A stretch of 64,000 bases of DNA from Massiliimalia timonensis (GCF_900186585.1 NZ_FYDD01000004.1:248001-312000); one strand, 5' to 3'. Shown: positions 1 through 10,064, counted from the first letter of the stretch. The notes: generated from the sequence alone by a model not told the origin. Translations and numbers: made by a program.

Positions 1-379
1 GCAGCTGGTACGTTCCGCTGGGAACCAGGCTCAGTTGATGGCAAAAGAAGGCGCTTATGCGTTGATCAGACTGCCATCCGGCGAACTGAGAAATGTTCCG
101 GTCGAATGCATGGCGACTGTTGGCCAGGTTGGCAACACCGACCACGAAAACGTCAATATCGGTAAAGCCGGTAAAAAACGCCACATGGGCTGGAGACCGA
201 CTGTCCGCGGTTCTGTTATGAACCCATGCGATCACCCGCACGGTGGTGGTGAAGGTAAATCACCGATCGGCCGTCCGGGACCTGTATCTCCGTGGGGCAA
301 ACCGACCCTGGGTTACAAAACCCGCAAGAAACATCATCGCTCCGATAAATTTATCGTAAAACGCAGAAATGATAAGTAA
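1..379 (+). CDS. rplB: 50S ribosomal protein L2, C-terminal part
   Basis: The reading frame is open from base 2 and the gene starts upstream of the window, so only about 125 C-terminal residues are visible. L2 is a core large-subunit protein needed for subunit joining and peptidyl transfer. The visible part carries the conserved loop [18 protein letters not shown] and the signature [13 protein letters not shown] near the end, which holds the histidine next to the peptidyl transferase centre. It is the first gene of the visible S10/spc block, and rpsS follows 21 bases after its stop. Confidence 0.97.
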   Translation, partial: QLVRSAGNQAQLMAKEGAYALIRLPSGELRNVPVECMATVGQVGNTDHENVNIGKAGKKRHMGWRPTVRGSVMNPCDHPHGGGEGKSPIGRPGPVSPWGKPTLGYKTRKKHHRSDKFIVKRRNDK

Positions 380-400
380 GTGAAGGGAGGCAGATGAAAC

Positions 401-682
401 ATGGGTAGAAGCATTAAAAAGGGACCTTACGTACAGCCGGTCCTGTTAAAAAGAGTTATCGCAATGAATGAAGCTGGTGAGAAGAAGGTTCTGAAAACCT
501 GGAGCCGTGCTTCCACTATCTTCCCAGATTTCGTTGGTCATACATTTGCAGTACATGACGGACGCAAACACGTTCCGGTCTATGTAACAGAGGATATGGT
601 AGGTCATAAATTGGGCGAATTTGCTCCGACCAGAACCTACAAAGGCCACGCTGGATCAAAAACTTCAAATAATGGTAAGTAG
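401..682 (+). CDS. rpsS: 30S ribosomal protein S19
   Basis: This 93-residue protein has the usual S19 length. S19 sits in the head of the small subunit next to S13 and contacts the A-site tRNA region. It begins [12 protein letters not shown] and carries the family stretch [11 protein letters not shown] followed by a basic tail. An AGGGAGG ribosome site lies just ahead of the ATG. It lies between rplB and rplV in the standard S10 order and is almost certainly part of the same transcript. Confidence 0.97.
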   Translation: MGRSIKKGPYVQPVLLKRVIAMNEAGEKKVLKTWSRASTIFPDFVGHTFAVHDGRKHVPVYVTEDMVGHKLGEFAPTRTYKGHAGSKTSNNGK

Positions 683-701
683 GCCGGAAGGAGGATTTTA
701 A

Positions 702-1037
702 ATGGAAGCAAAAGCACATTTAAGATATGCCCGTATTTCTCCTCGCAAAGTGCAGATTGTGCTTGATCTGATCAGAGGAAAAGACACCGACATGGCAATG
801 GCAATCTTGAAACACACACCAAAAGCTGCTTGTGAACAGCTTGAAAAACTTCTGAAATCGGCCATTGCTAATGCAGAAAACAATCACGCTATGGATAAAG
901 ACAATCTGTACGTCGCTGAATGTTTTGCTTGCCCGGGTCCTATTCTGAAAAGAATCAGACCAAGAGCACAGGGCCGTGCATTCCGAGTTCTGAAAAGAAC
1001 ATCCCATATTACAATTGTTCTGAAAGAAAAGGAATAA
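702..1037 (+). CDS. rplV: 50S ribosomal protein L22
   Basis: A 111-residue L22. The protein binds 23S rRNA and its long beta-hairpin lines the peptide exit tunnel. The sequence opens with the conserved [16 protein letters not shown] segment, and the tunnel hairpin [18 protein letters not shown] is near the end. The ribosome site GGAGGA precedes the ATG. Mutations in this hairpin cause macrolide resistance in other bacteria; nothing here looks unusual. Confidence 0.97.
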   Translation: MEAKAHLRYARISPRKVQIVLDLIRGKDTDMAMAILKHTPKAACEQLEKLLKSAIANAENNHAMDKDNLYVAECFACPGPILKRIRPRAQGRAFRVLKRTSHITIVLKEKE

Positions 1038-1057
1038 GCTGAAAGAGGAGGTAAACT

Positions 1058-1756
1058 ATGGGACAAAAAGTAAACCCACATGGACTGAGAGTGGGCGTTA
1101 TTAAGAATTGGGATTCCCGCTGGTTTGCGAAAGACAGCACTTTCGGCGATACTTTAGTGGAAGACTATAAAGTCCGTAAGTTCTTGAAGAAAACCTTATA
1201 TGCAGCCGGCGTACCGCGTATCGAGATCGAACGTGATGCGTTAAGAGTAAGAATCCACATCCACTGTGCGAAGCCGGGTATTGTTATCGGCAGAGGCGGT
1301 GCTGAAATCGAAAAACTCCGCAAACAGCTGGAAAAAATGCTGGGCAAACCGGTTATCGTCAACATCGTTGAAGTAAAACAGCCGGATCTGAGCGCGCAGC
1401 TGGTTGCAGAAAATATTGCAGGTCAGTTGGAACGCCGTGTTTCCTTCCGCCGCGCAATGAAACAGTCTATCGGACGCACCATGAGATTGGGCGCTAAGGG
1501 GATCAAAACCCGAGTTTCCGGTCGTTTGGGCGGCGCTGAGATCGCTCGTAGCGAAGACTACCACGAAGGTACTATTCCGCTGCAGACTTTGAGAGCGGAC
1601 ATTGATTACGGTTTTGCAGAAGCGGATACCACTTACGGCAAAATCGGCGTGAAAGTTTGGATTTACAAAGGCGAAGTTTTGAAAGGGGAAGCTCCGAAAA
1701 TCGAAGCTCCGAGAAACAATCGCAGAAGACCTCGCAGGGAAGGAGGAAGTAAATAA
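1058..1756 (+). CDS. rpsC: 30S ribosomal protein S3
   Basis: A 232-residue S3, which forms part of the mRNA entry channel and has helicase activity with S4 and S5. The N-terminal [13 protein letters not shown] is typical, the KH RNA-binding loop [12 protein letters not shown] lies near residue 70, and the C-terminal domain ends in an Arg-rich tail. Its TAA stop overlaps the rplP ATG by one base (TAATG), so the two genes are probably translationally coupled. Confidence 0.97.
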   Translation: MGQKVNPHGLRVGVIKNWDSRWFAKDSTFGDTLVEDYKVRKFLKKTLYAAGVPRIEIERDALRVRIHIHCAKPGIVIGRGGAEIEKLRKQLEKMLGKPVIVNIVEVKQPDLSAQLVAENIAGQLERRVSFRRAMKQSIGRTMRLGAKGIKTRVSGRLGGAEIARSEDYHEGTIPLQTLRADIDYGFAEADTTYGKIGVKVWIYKGEVLKGEAPKIEAPRNNRRRPRREGGSK

Positions 1757-2181
1757 TGTTATTGCCAAAACGTGTAAAATACCGTCGTCAGCAGCGCGGC
1801 AGAATGAAAGGGAAAGCGACCCGCGGTAATTTCGTCAGCCACGGCGAATACGGCATTCAGGCTTTGGAACCGGCATGGATTACTTCTAACCAGATCGAGG
1901 CTGCCCGTATCGCTATGACCCGTTACATCAAACGTGGCGGTCAGGTATGGATTAAAATTTTCCCGGACAAACCGGTTACAGAACAGCCTGCTGAAACCCG
2001 AATGGGTAAGGGGAAAGGTTCTCCGGAATACTGGGTATCGGTTGTAAAACCGGGCAGAGTTATGTTTGAAATCGCAGGCGTTTCTGAAGAGATCGCCCGT
2101 GAAGCAATGCGACTCGCTATGCATAAACTTCCTGTAAAGTGTAAGTTTGTGACTAAGGAAGAAACAGGTGGTGAGCAGTAA
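1756..2181 (+). CDS. rplP: 50S ribosomal protein L16
   Basis: A 141-residue L16, a late-assembling protein near the A-site tRNA elbow. Conserved features include [15 protein letters not shown] at the start and [12 protein letters not shown] in the middle. Both ends overlap neighbours by a single base, at the rpsC stop and at the rpmC ATG. This tight packing suggests coupled translation of rpsC-rplP-rpmC. Confidence 0.97.
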   Translation: MLLPKRVKYRRQQRGRMKGKATRGNFVSHGEYGIQALEPAWITSNQIEAARIAMTRYIKRGGQVWIKIFPDKPVTEQPAETRMGKGKGSPEYWVSVVKPGRVMFEIAGVSEEIAREAMRLAMHKLPVKCKFVTKEETGGEQ

Positions 2182-2378
2182 TGAAAGCTAAAGAAATCAG
2201 AGAAATGTCACTTGTTGAGTTAAATCAAAAACTGGGAGATCTCAAAGCTGAGCTCTTCAACCTTCGTTTCCAGCTCGCTGTCAATCAGCTTGACAACCCA
2301 ATGCGGATTAAAGCGGTCAAAAAAGATATTGCTCGCATCAATACAGTAATTCGTGAGATGGAACTGAAAGCGGAATAA
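2181..2378 (+). CDS. rpmC: 50S ribosomal protein L29
   Basis: A 65-residue, mostly helical protein of the usual L29 length. L29 lies beside the peptide exit tunnel and contacts signal recognition particle and trigger factor. Family features are the opening [10 protein letters not shown] and the helix [19 protein letters not shown]. It begins on the last base of the rplP stop codon and precedes rpsQ by 20 bases. Confidence 0.96.
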   Translation: MKAKEIREMSLVELNQKLGDLKAELFNLRFQLAVNQLDNPMRIKAVKKDIARINTVIREMELKAE

Positions 2379-2398
2379 ATAGGAAGGGAGAATAGGCG

Positions 2399-2656
2399 AT
2401 GAGTGAAAGAAACCTCAGAAAAACAAGGGTCGGCATGGTAGTCAGCGACAAAATGGATAAAACTGTAGTTGTTTCCATTGCTGACAATGTCAGACACCCT
2501 CTCTATAAAAAGATCATGAAACGCACTATCCGGCTGAAAGCACATGACGAAACCAATATGTGCGGGATCGGCGACAAGGTGATGGTGATGGAAACCCGTC
2601 CGCTGTCCAAAGACAAAAGATGGAGAGTCGTAGAGATCGTAGAAAAAGCGAAATAA
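2399..2656 (+). CDS. rpsQ: 30S ribosomal protein S17
   Basis: An 85-residue S17, a primary 16S rRNA-binding OB-fold protein. The opening [20 protein letters not shown] and the segment [22 protein letters not shown] are characteristic. The ribosome site AAGGGAG lies about 10 bases ahead of the ATG. About 70 AT-rich bases without a clear terminator separate it from rplN. Confidence 0.97.
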   Translation: MSERNLRKTRVGMVVSDKMDKTVVVSIADNVRHPLYKKIMKRTIRLKAHDETNMCGIGDKVMVMETRPLSKDKRWRVVEIVEKAK

Positions 2657-2726
2657 GTTTTTTTCTCAAATCACGACAACTTTCGTAAAGAAAAATTTCG
2701 TTTAAAACCGAAAGGAGGAACGCACT

Positions 2727-3095
2727 GTGATACAGATGCAAACTTACCTGAAGGTTGCCGACAATACCGGAGCAAAAGAATTGATGTGTATCCGCGTATT
2801 AGGCGGTTCCCGCAGAAGGTACGCTAATATCGGTGATGTCGTCGTGGCTTCCGTGAAGAAAGCTGCACCGGGCGGCGTTGTCAAAAAAGGCGATGTTGTG
2901 AAAGCAGTAATCGTTCGTTCAGCAAAGGGTTTACGCCGTGAAGATGGTTCTTACATCAGATTCGACGAAAACGCTGCTGTTATTATCAGAGAAGATAAAA
3001 ACCCAAGAGGCACCCGTATTTTTGGGCCGGTAGCAAGAGAACTTCGTGACAAGGATTACATGAAGATTTTATCTCTGGCACCGGAAGTGCTGTAA
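2727..3095 (+). CDS. rplN: 50S ribosomal protein L14
   Basis: A 122-residue L14, an interface protein forming bridges to the small subunit and the binding site of silencing factor RsfS. The start is GTG behind a strong AAAGGAGG, giving the expected [18 protein letters not shown]. Later family features include [14 protein letters not shown] and [13 protein letters not shown]. The 70-base gap upstream is the largest in this part of the operon. Confidence 0.97.
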   Translation: MIQMQTYLKVADNTGAKELMCIRVLGGSRRRYANIGDVVVASVKKAAPGGVVKKGDVVKAVIVRSAKGLRREDGSYIRFDENAAVIIREDKNPRGTRIFGPVARELRDKDYMKILSLAPEVL

Positions 3096-3111
3096 TGGGA
3101 GGTGCGATGAG

Positions 3112-3435
3112 ATGAGTAATAAATTGCACGTAAAAACCGGCGATAACGTCATGATTATTTCCGGAAAAGATAAGGGCAAAACCGGGAAAGTCCTGGAAGT
3201 CAGCCCAAAAGAAGGCAAAGTCATTGTAGAAGGCCTGAACATTGTCACAAAACACCTCAAACCCAGAAGAATGGGCGAAACCGGTGGGATCGTGAAAGCA
3301 GAAGGCGCTCTTTATGCCTGCAAAGTAATGCCTGTTTGCCCGAAATGCGGCAAGCCGACCAGAGTTGGCCATGTTGAAAAAGACGGCAAAAAGGTTCGTG
3401 TTTGCAAACATGCGAACTGCGGCGAAACATTTTAA
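3112..3435 (+). CDS. rplX: 50S ribosomal protein L24
   Basis: A 107-residue L24, an assembly initiator that binds the 5' end of 23S rRNA through a KOW motif ([18 protein letters not shown]). The C-terminal tail carries four cysteines, CPKC and then CKHANC, resembling the zinc-ribbon tail of many Clostridial L24 proteins. The second pair is C-x4-C rather than the more common C-x2-C. Zinc binding is an inference from these cysteines. Confidence 0.96.
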   Translation: MSNKLHVKTGDNVMIISGKDKGKTGKVLEVSPKEGKVIVEGLNIVTKHLKPRRMGETGGIVKAEGALYACKVMPVCPKCGKPTRVGHVEKDGKKVRVCKHANCGETF

Positions 3436-3451
3436 GTAAGGAGAAGAGAGT

Positions 3452-3991
3452 ATGGCAAGATTAAAGGAATATTACCAAAAAGATGTTGCTCCAGCTTTGA
3501 TGAAAAAGTTTGAGTACAAAAGTGTCATGCAGATTCCGAAGCTTGATAAGATCGTCGTGAACGTTGCTTGCGGCGAAGCGGTAAGCAACTCCAAAATTTT
3601 GGATTCCGTTGTAGGTGATTTAGCGAAGATTACCGGTCAGAAGCCGTTGATCTGCCGCGCAAGAAAATCAGTTGCAAACTTCAAACTTCGTGAAGGCATG
3701 CCGATCGGTGCAAAAGTCACCCTTCGTGGCGAAATGATGTATGAGTTCTTGGACAGATTCTTCAACGTTGCTCTGCCAAGAGTTCGTGACTTCAGAGGGA
3801 TCAACGCTAACTCTTTCGACGGCAGAGGAAACTACTCTGTTGGGCTGAGAGAACAGCTGATCTTCCCTGAAATCGAATACGATAAAATCGATAAGATCCG
3901 TGGTATGGATATTTCATTTGTTACTACAGCAAAAACAGACGAAGAAGCACGCGAGTTATTAACTCTGATGGGCGCTCCGTTCGCTAAGTAA
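3452..3991 (+). CDS. rplE: 50S ribosomal protein L5
   Basis: A 179-residue L5, part of the 5S rRNP and in contact with the P-site tRNA. Conserved stretches include [20 protein letters not shown] and [18 protein letters not shown]. It is followed closely by the zinc-type rpsN, the usual order in Firmicutes. Confidence 0.97.
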   Translation: MARLKEYYQKDVAPALMKKFEYKSVMQIPKLDKIVVNVACGEAVSNSKILDSVVGDLAKITGQKPLICRARKSVANFKLREGMPIGAKVTLRGEMMYEFLDRFFNVALPRVRDFRGINANSFDGRGNYSVGLREQLIFPEIEYDKIDKIRGMDISFVTTAKTDEEARELLTLMGAPFAK

Positions 3992-4005
3992 GGGAGGAAC
4001 TGAAA

Positions 4006-4191
4006 ATGGCTAAAAAGTCTATGATCAATAAGCAGCAGGCTGCTCCGAAGTTTTCCACCCGTGCTTATAACAGATGCAAAATCTGCGGAAGACCGCACGC
4101 TTACCTGAGAAAATATGGCATCTGCCGTATTTGCTTCAGAGAGCTGGCTTATAAAGGACAGATCCCAGGAGTAAGAAAAGCAAGCTGGTAA
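4006..4191 (+). CDS. rpsN: 30S ribosomal protein S14, zinc-binding type
   Basis: A 61-residue short S14. The four cysteines in [20 protein letters not shown] are spaced C-x2-C-x12-C-x2-C and bind one zinc in this form of the protein. The short type belongs in the spc operon of Gram-positive bacteria. No zinc-free copy is present in this window. Confidence 0.97.
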   Translation: MAKKSMINKQQAAPKFSTRAYNRCKICGRPHAYLRKYGICRICFRELAYKGQIPGVRKASW

Positions 4192-4225
4192 AAGGCTGTA
4201 AGCACGAGCAAAGGAGGTTGACCAA

Positions 4226-4624
4226 ATGCAAATCACCGATACTATTGCTGATATGCTGACTAGAATCAGAAACGCTAACTCAGCAAAACACGACACGGTG
4301 GACATTCCGGCATCCAATATGAAGAAAGCGATCGCTCAGATTCTGGTGGATGAAGGGTATGTCAAAGGTTTCCAAGTAATCGACGATGGAAAACAAGGCA
4401 TCATCCGTATGACTTTAAAATACGGTGAAAATAAAACTCAGATTATTACAGGATTGCGCAGAGTATCCAAACCGGGCCTGCGGATCTACACAAGCTGCGA
4501 AGACATGCCGAAAGTCATGAAGGGCTTAGGCGTTGCTATCGTTTCCACTTCCAAAGGCGTTATGACCGATAAGGAAGCTAGAAAACAAAACGTAGGCGGC
4601 GAAGTCTTAGCATTTATTTGGTAA
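4226..4624 (+). CDS. rpsH: 30S ribosomal protein S8
   Basis: A 132-residue S8, a primary binder of 16S rRNA helix 21 and, in Escherichia coli, the translational repressor of the spc operon. The N-terminus [19 protein letters not shown] and the C-terminal [20 protein letters not shown] are typical. A strong AAAGGAGG site precedes the ATG. Whether S8 also represses this operon cannot be told from the sequence. Confidence 0.97.
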   Translation: MQITDTIADMLTRIRNANSAKHDTVDIPASNMKKAIAQILVDEGYVKGFQVIDDGKQGIIRMTLKYGENKTQIITGLRRVSKPGLRIYTSCEDMPKVMKGLGVAIVSTSKGVMTDKEARKQNVGGEVLAFIW

Positions 4625-4636
4625 GGAGGAACATGA

Positions 4637-5179
4637 ATGTCCAGAATCGGTAGAAAACCAATCGACGTTCCCTCCGGAGTAGAGGTAAAACTCGACGGTC
4701 ATCACATCACTGTGAAAGGCCCGAAGGGAACTCTCGAACGTGATTTACACCCGGATATGATTGTTGCGATTGAAGGCAATGTCATCAACGTAACCCGTCC
4801 GAGTGAATTAAAACAACACAAATCTCTCCACGGTTTAACCAGAACCCTGATCTCCAACATGGTTGTCGGTGTATCTGAAGGATTCTCCAAAGAACTGGAA
4901 ATCCAGGGTGTTGGTTATCGCTGCGCGAAACAGGGCAAGGATCTGGTTATGAACCTGGGGTATTCCCATCAAGTGATTGTACCGGAAATCGACGGCATTT
5001 CCATCGAAGTACCGGCACAGAACAAGATCGTGATCAGTGGTCCAGACAAACAGAAGGTTGGTCAGTTCGCTGCTGAAGTTCGGGAAAAACGTCCGCCGGA
5101 ACCTTACAAAGGAAAAGGTATTCGTTATGTTGGCGAATATGTACAGCGTAAGGAAGGGAAAGCCGGTAAGGGTAAATAA
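4637..5179 (+). CDS. rplF: 50S ribosomal protein L6
   Basis: A 180-residue L6 with two related alpha/beta domains, located near the sarcin-ricin loop and factor-binding site. It starts [14 protein letters not shown] and ends with the conserved [20 protein letters not shown]. The ribosome site AAGGAGG overlaps the end of rpsH, so expression is likely coupled. Confidence 0.97.
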   Translation: MSRIGRKPIDVPSGVEVKLDGHHITVKGPKGTLERDLHPDMIVAIEGNVINVTRPSELKQHKSLHGLTRTLISNMVVGVSEGFSKELEIQGVGYRCAKQGKDLVMNLGYSHQVIVPEIDGISIEVPAQNKIVISGPDKQKVGQFAAEVREKRPPEPYKGKGIRYVGEYVQRKEGKAGKGK

Positions 5180-5200
5180 GATAAAAGGAGTGACTAACAA

Positions 5201-5560
5201 ATGGTGAACAAGCCTGATAAAAACAAGGCTAGATTAAAAAGACACCGCAGAGTCCGTGCGAAAGTGTCCGGAACTGCAGCTTGTCCGCGCCTGAACGTAT
5301 TCCGCTCCAGTAAGCATATTTATGCACAGCTGATTGATGATGTGAACGGCGTAACTTTAGTTTCCGCTTCTTCTATGGATAAAGAATTTGAAGGCCAAGG
5401 CGGCAACAAAGAAGCAGCTAAAAAAGTGGGTCAGTTAGTGGGTAAAAGAGCTGTTGAAAAGGGGATCGAAACTGTCGTATTCGACCGTGGCGGTTACCTC
5501 TATCACGGAAGAGTGAAAGAATTAGCTGATGGAGCCCGTGAGAGCGGCCTCAAATTCTAA
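5201..5560 (+). CDS. rplR: 50S ribosomal protein L18
   Basis: A 119-residue L18, which binds 5S rRNA together with L5. It has a basic N-terminus ([17 protein letters not shown]), then [19 protein letters not shown], and ends with the family tail [20 protein letters not shown]. It lies between rplF and rpsE in standard order. Confidence 0.97.
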   Translation: MVNKPDKNKARLKRHRRVRAKVSGTAACPRLNVFRSSKHIYAQLIDDVNGVTLVSASSMDKEFEGQGGNKEAAKKVGQLVGKRAVEKGIETVVFDRGGYLYHGRVKELADGARESGLKF

Positions 5561-5575
5561 GAGGAGGTTATTCGT

Positions 5576-6076
5576 TTGGCTAGAATAGATGCAACAGGTT
5601 TAGAATTGCAAGAAAAAGTAGTCTCCATTAACCGTGTATCCAAAACCGTAAAGGGCGGACGTATTTTCAAATTCGCTGCTTTGGTTGTAGTTGGCGACGG
5701 AAATGGCATCGTTGGCTTTGGTCTGGGTAAATCCGGTGAAGTTCCGGATGCGATCAGAAAAGGCATCGAAGACGCTAAGAAAAACTTGATCAAGGTTTCC
5801 TTAAAAGGGACTTCGATCCCGCACGAAATCGTTGGAGAATTCGGCGCTGGCCGCGTTCTTTTAAAACCGGCTCCGGAAGGTACCGGCGTTATCGCTGGCG
5901 GCCCTGTCCGTGCAGTGGTTGAAGCTTGTGGGATCAAAGATATTCGTACAAAAGCTCTGCGTTCCAACAATCCTTGCAACGTAGTTAGAGCAACGATCAA
6001 TGGATTGAACGCGCTTCGTTCTGTAGAAGAAGTTGCTGCGATCCGCGGAAAATCTGTTTCCGAAATTTTAGGTTAA
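5576..6076 (+). CDS. rpsE: 30S ribosomal protein S5
   Basis: A 166-residue S5, involved in decoding accuracy and mRNA unwinding at the entry tunnel. The start is TTG behind GAGGAGG, giving [16 protein letters not shown]. Family features are [17 protein letters not shown] and [20 protein letters not shown]. The non-ATG start is supported by ribosome-site spacing and by conservation of the next residues. Confidence 0.97.
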   Translation: MARIDATGLELQEKVVSINRVSKTVKGGRIFKFAALVVVGDGNGIVGFGLGKSGEVPDAIRKGIEDAKKNLIKVSLKGTSIPHEIVGEFGAGRVLLKPAPEGTGVIAGGPVRAVVEACGIKDIRTKALRSNNPCNVVRATINGLNALRSVEEVAAIRGKSVSEILG

Positions 6077-6091
6077 GGAGGGCACTGATTG

Positions 6092-6271
6092 ATGGCACAG
6101 TTAGAAGTAAAACTGGTAAGAAGCCTTGCCAGCGTCAAGAAAACTCAGATTGCCGTTGCTGAATCCCTGGGACTCCGCAAGATCGGTGATGTTACCACCC
6201 AACCTGACAACGACGCAACCAGAGGGAAAATCTTTAAGATTTCTCACCTCGTTGAGGTCACAGAAAGATAA
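6092..6271 (+). CDS. rpmD: 50S ribosomal protein L30
   Basis: A 59-residue L30, the normal bacterial length. A TTG three bases upstream of the ATG is also open, but the ATG at 6092 has the better distance from AAGGAGGG. The sequence runs MAQLEVKLVRSLASVKKTQ and then LGLRKIGDVTTQPDNDATRG. It sits between rpsE and rplO in the usual order. Confidence 0.96.
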   Translation: MAQLEVKLVRSLASVKKTQIAVAESLGLRKIGDVTTQPDNDATRGKIFKISHLVEVTER

Positions 6272-6289
6272 CAAGGAGGTGCGCGTGTA

Positions 6290-6733
6290 ATGAAACTGCA
6301 CGAGTTATCACCGGCAGCCGGCTCTGTCAAGGACGTTAAGAGAATTGGCCGCGGCCATGGTTCCGGTAATGGTAAAACAGCAGGTAAAGGTCACAAGGGG
6401 CAGAAAGCACGTTCTGGCGGCGGTGTAAGACCAGGATTTGAAGGCGGCCAGATGCCTTTGCAGAGACGTATCCCGAAAAGAGGATTCAACAACATCTTTG
6501 CAAAACAGTATGTGATCGTAAACGTTTCCGACTTGGAAGCGAAATTTGAGGACGGCGCAGTTATTGATAGCAAAGCTATTGTTGAAGCTGGCCTGACCAA
6601 AAAGGTTCTTGACGGCATTAAGGTTCTCGGTAACGGTGAAGTGACAAAAAGCTTTACTGTGAAAGCGGCAGCTTTCTCGAAATCTGCGGTTGAAAAAATT
6701 GAAAAAGCAGGTGGAAAGACCGAGGTGATGTAA
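6290..6733 (+). CDS. rplO: 50S ribosomal protein L15
   Basis: A 147-residue L15, a late assembly protein with a long glycine- and arginine-rich N-terminal extension that threads through 23S rRNA. The stretch [20 protein letters not shown] and the segment [17 protein letters not shown] are diagnostic. Its stop lies one base before the secY start. Confidence 0.97.
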   Translation: MKLHELSPAAGSVKDVKRIGRGHGSGNGKTAGKGHKGQKARSGGGVRPGFEGGQMPLQRRIPKRGFNNIFAKQYVIVNVSDLEAKFEDGAVIDSKAIVEAGLTKKVLDGIKVLGNGEVTKSFTVKAAAFSKSAVEKIEKAGGKTEVM

Positions 6734-6734
6734 G

Positions 6735-8027
6735 GTGTTGGAAGTAATTAGAAATGCCTTTAAGAATCCTGATTTGAGAAAAAAGATCTTCTATACCTTG
6801 ATGATCCTTCTCATTTTCAGAATCGGCGCCGCGATTCCGGCTCCGTTTGTTGATGCAAGCGCTCTGGTTCAGTTGACTGGGGACGGCAGCAACTTCTTTG
6901 GGTACTTGAACATGCTTTCCGGTGGTGCATTTCAGGATGCGACCATCTTTGCAATGTCCATTACACCTTATATCAATGCGAGCATTATCATCCAGCTTTT
7001 GACTGTGGCGATTCCAGCTTTGGAACGCCTGGCAAAAGAGGGTGGGGAAGGCCGTAAAAAGCTGAATAAAATCACCAGATGGTGTACTGTTGGCATTGCT
7101 TTACTGCAGGCAACAGGATACTATTTCCTGATGAGAAACTACAACGCGATCCCATCCGACTACACATCGGATGCGGCGACCACCTGGTTCACAGGGATCA
7201 CGATCGTGCTGGTATTCACTGCCGGCGCAGCCTTGATCATGTGGCTGGGTGAACAGATCAACGACAAAGGGATCGGAAACGGGATCTCTATTATCCTGTT
7301 TGCAGGGATCATCGCAAGAGGCCCAGCAGCGTTCATGGTTCTGGTTGAACTGTGGAAAAAGGGAGGTATCAACTACTTCCTTGTTCCGCTGACCCTGATC
7401 GTTTTTGCGGCGATCATTGTGTTCATCGTAATCATGACGAATGCAGAACGCAGGATTCCGGTATACTACGCGAAACGTGTGGTTGGTCGGAAAATGTATG
7501 GCGGCCAGTCCTCCTACATTCCGATCAAGGTAAGCATGAGCGGCGTTATGCCGATCATCTTCGCCAGTGCGTTCCTTTCTCTGCCGAGCACGATCCAGAT
7601 GTTCTGGACACCAAAGGCCGACAGCTTCTGGGCGCATGTGTTCAACGCACTTTCTCCGCGGGGCGCGGCGTATGCGATCCTCTACTTTTTGCTGATCATC
7701 GCGTTCAACTATTTCTATATTTCGATCCAATACAATCCGATTGAGATCGCAAATAACATTAAGAGCAACAACGGGGCTATCCCGGGAATCCGTCCGGGCA
7801 AACCGACTGTGACATTTATTTCCAAGATTATTTCCAAAATCACCCTGTTAGGCGCATTTTTCCTGGGTGCGATCGCTGTATTCCCGATCATTTTCACCTG
7901 GTTGACAAACGTCAACATTTCTTTAGGCGGTACCTCGATCATTATTATCGTAGGGGTCGCGCTGGATACGATGCGCACATTGGAATCGCAGATGACGATG
8001 CGTCATCACAGCGGCTTCCTGAAGTAA
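6735..8027 (+). CDS. secY: preprotein translocase subunit SecY
   Basis: A 430-residue integral membrane protein forming the Sec channel with SecE and SecG. About ten hydrophobic segments are visible. The start is GTG one base after the rplO stop, giving MLEVIRNAFKNPDLRKK, as in other SecY proteins. Conserved pieces include MSITPYINASIIIQLLT early, the cytoplasmic loop NAERRIPVYYAKRVVGRKMY, and RPGKPT late. Location after rplO and before adk is the classic arrangement. Confidence 0.98.
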   Translation: MLEVIRNAFKNPDLRKKIFYTLMILLIFRIGAAIPAPFVDASALVQLTGDGSNFFGYLNMLSGGAFQDATIFAMSITPYINASIIIQLLTVAIPALERLAKEGGEGRKKLNKITRWCTVGIALLQATGYYFLMRNYNAIPSDYTSDAATTWFTGITIVLVFTAGAALIMWLGEQINDKGIGNGISIILFAGIIARGPAAFMVLVELWKKGGINYFLVPLTLIVFAAIIVFIVIMTNAERRIPVYYAKRVVGRKMYGGQSSYIPIKVSMSGVMPIIFASAFLSLPSTIQMFWTPKADSFWAHVFNALSPRGAAYAILYFLLIIAFNYFYISIQYNPIEIANNIKSNNGAIPGIRPGKPTVTFISKIISKITLLGAFFLGAIAVFPIIFTWLTNVNISLGGTSIIIIVGVALDTMRTLESQMTMRHHSGFLK

Positions 8028-8039
8028 GGAGGACTTGAG

Positions 8040-8672
8040 ATGAATTTGATCCTGTTAGGTGCGCCGGGTGCTGGAAAAGGCACTCAGGCGGAAGTAATCT
8101 GCGATCACTTGCAGATCCCGGCAATTTCTACGGGGAATGTGCTCCGTGAGGCTGTAAAAAATGGCACGGAAATGGGTTTGAAAGCAAAATCCTTTATGGA
8201 TTCCGGCGCTCTTGTTCCTGATGAGGTCGTCATCGGCATCATCAAGGAACGGCTGGCAATGGACGACTGCCAAAATGGTTTTATCCTCGATGGCTTCCCA
8301 AGAACGGTACCTCAGGCTGAGGCGCTGGATGCAATGGGAGTGAAGATCGACAAGGTGATCGACATTGAAGTCGCGGATGAAAAAATTATGCAGCGTCTCT
8401 CCGGAAGACGGGTCTGCCAAGACTGTGGTGCGTCTTATCATGTTGACTACAAGCCTTCCAAAGAAGATGGTAAGTGCGATAAATGCGGCGGCCAGACCGT
8501 CCAGAGAAAAGACGACCACCCAGATACCATCAAAGACCGTCTGCATGTTTACCATGAGCAGACTGAGCCTTTGAAGGACTACTATGAAAAGACAGGGAAG
8601 CTGACCATTGTAGAGGGTCAGGAAGAAGTTGCAGATACTTCTGCATTAACTTTGAAAGCCTTGGAGGCATAG
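8040..8672 (+). CDS. adk: adenylate kinase, zinc-binding LID type
   Basis: A 210-residue kinase converting ATP plus AMP to two ADP in the cytosol. The P-loop GAPGAGKGTQ is at the N-terminus, and DGFPRTVPQAEAL is the AMP-binding and hinge region. The LID domain carries four cysteines in CQDC and CDKC, about 22 residues apart, the structural zinc site of Gram-positive enzymes. It is followed four bases later by map. Confidence 0.97.
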   Translation: MNLILLGAPGAGKGTQAEVICDHLQIPAISTGNVLREAVKNGTEMGLKAKSFMDSGALVPDEVVIGIIKERLAMDDCQNGFILDGFPRTVPQAEALDAMGVKIDKVIDIEVADEKIMQRLSGRRVCQDCGASYHVDYKPSKEDGKCDKCGGQTVQRKDDHPDTIKDRLHVYHEQTEPLKDYYEKTGKLTIVEGQEEVADTSALTLKALEA

Positions 8673-8675
8673 TAG

Positions 8676-9425
8676 ATGATTACTTTAAAAAATGCTCATG
8701 AAATTCGGGCGATGAGTGAAGCGTGCCGGATTTCTGCACAGGCATTAAAGGTTGCGGGCGAATATATGCAGCCGGGCGTTTCGACCAAAGAGATCGACGA
8801 CGCGATCCGGAAATATATTGTGTCAACCGGTGCAAAGCCAAATTTTTTGGGTTACGGCGGTTTCCCCGCAAGCGCATGTATTTCGATAAACAACGAGGTC
8901 ATCCATGGGATCCCTTCTAAAAAGCGGATTTTGCACGAGGGCGATATTGTCAGCGTAGATGTTGGGGCTTTTTACAATGACTTTAACGGGGATAACGCTT
9001 ATACCTTTGCGGTGGGCGAGATCTCAGACGAGGCAAAGCAGCTCTTACGGGTGACCGAGGAATGTTTATATAAGGCGATTGAAGTAGCAAAACCGGGAAA
9101 CCGGATCGGGGACATCGGCCATGCGGTCCAGTCCCATGCGGAAAGCTTTGGCTACGGCGTGGTACGCAAATTTGTGGGACACGGCGTGGGCAGAAAGCTC
9201 CATGAAGATCCGGAGGTGCCGAATTTCGGGAACCCGGGCAGAGGCGTTCGGCTTGCGGCTGGGATGACATTGGCGATCGAACCGATGATCAACCTCGTAG
9301 GGGCAGACGTTAGAGTGTTATCTGATGGCTGGACGACAGTAACTGCTTCAGGAAGCATCGCAGCCCATTTTGAGCATTCCATTGTCATTACAGATGAGGG
9401 TGCAAGAATCCTTACCAGAGCATAA
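8676..9425 (+). CDS. map: methionine aminopeptidase type I
   Basis: A 249-residue dimetal enzyme that removes the initiator methionine from new proteins. Metal ligands are visible: Asp residues in SVDVGAFYNDFNGDNA, His in GHGVGRKLHEDPEVPNF, Glu in IEPMI, and Glu in EHSIVIT near the end. There is no N-terminal zinc-finger extension. The position between adk and infA is standard in Firmicutes. Confidence 0.97.
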   Translation: MITLKNAHEIRAMSEACRISAQALKVAGEYMQPGVSTKEIDDAIRKYIVSTGAKPNFLGYGGFPASACISINNEVIHGIPSKKRILHEGDIVSVDVGAFYNDFNGDNAYTFAVGEISDEAKQLLRVTEECLYKAIEVAKPGNRIGDIGHAVQSHAESFGYGVVRKFVGHGVGRKLHEDPEVPNFGNPGRGVRLAAGMTLAIEPMINLVGADVRVLSDGWTTVTASGSIAAHFEHSIVITDEGARILTRA

Positions 9426-9438
9426 TGGAGGGCCCAGA

Positions 9439-9729
9439 ATGATACCGGCTGAACAAATTGCAAACACATCCCTCGAACGGGGGACCGTGGTCAAATCAAA
9501 GGCCGGCCATGATGCGGGAAGCTTTTATGTGGTATTAAAGGCTGAATCTGATTTTGTTTGGATTGCAGACGGCAGGCGCCGGAAAAGCGAAAAACCCAAA
9601 CGGAAGAATATCCGCCATATTGCAAAAACAAACCGAATCGTGCCGGAAGAAGATTTATTGACTGACAAAAAGATAAGGCGAGTACTGTGGGAACTGAATT
9701 TCGGTTCGGACAGTCCCGTCGCCTGTTAA
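9439..9729 (+). CDS. KOW-domain RNA-binding protein
   Basis: A small basic protein of 96 residues from the ATG at 9439, preceded by TGGAGGG. The opening [20 protein letters not shown] resembles the KOW motif of the L14e/L6e-like proteins that Clostridia encode between map and infA. The middle is lysine- and arginine-rich ([18 protein letters not shown]). A role in ribosome or RNA binding is inferred from the motif and the gene order; no precise function is known to me. Confidence 0.85.
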   Translation: MIPAEQIANTSLERGTVVKSKAGHDAGSFYVVLKAESDFVWIADGRRRKSEKPKRKNIRHIAKTNRIVPEEDLLTDKKIRRVLWELNFGSDSPVAC

Positions 9730-9743
9730 GGGAGGTAAACCGC

Positions 9744-9962
9744 TTGTCAAAAGAAGATGTAATCGAAATTGAAGGAGTGGTAACGGAAACGCTGCCGAAC
9801 GCTACCTTTAAAGTAGAACTGCCGAATGGACATACGATTTTGGCTCATATTTCAGGCAAGCTACGGATGAATTTCATTCGTATTCTGCCCGGGGATAAGG
9901 TGACGGTTGAAATGTCGCCGTATGATCTGACAAAAGGGCGCATCACTTGGCGCTCCAAATAA
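9744..9962 (+). CDS. infA: translation initiation factor IF-1
   Basis: A 72-residue S1/OB-fold protein, the normal IF-1 length, which binds the A site during initiation. The start is TTG with GGAGGT seven bases upstream, giving [13 protein letters not shown]. The core [18 protein letters not shown] and the ending [10 protein letters not shown] are diagnostic. An upstream in-frame GTG overlaps the KOW gene and is not needed. Confidence 0.97.
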   Translation: MSKEDVIEIEGVVTETLPNATFKVELPNGHTILAHISGKLRMNFIRILPGDKVTVEMSPYDLTKGRITWRSK

Positions 9963-10064
9963 GTCATAAATCCTGATCCAGTGAGGACAGGAACAGAACA
10001 AACAGACTAAGGTCGAGGCTGGCCTGAACGCGGGCCCGCCGATTCACGAAGGAGGTAATTTCAA

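Noticed and set aside
7101-7744. Long open frames on both strands inside secY
   Set aside because: They lie wholly within secY, have no ribosome sites, and encode low-complexity or motif-free products; they are frame shadows of a conserved gene.
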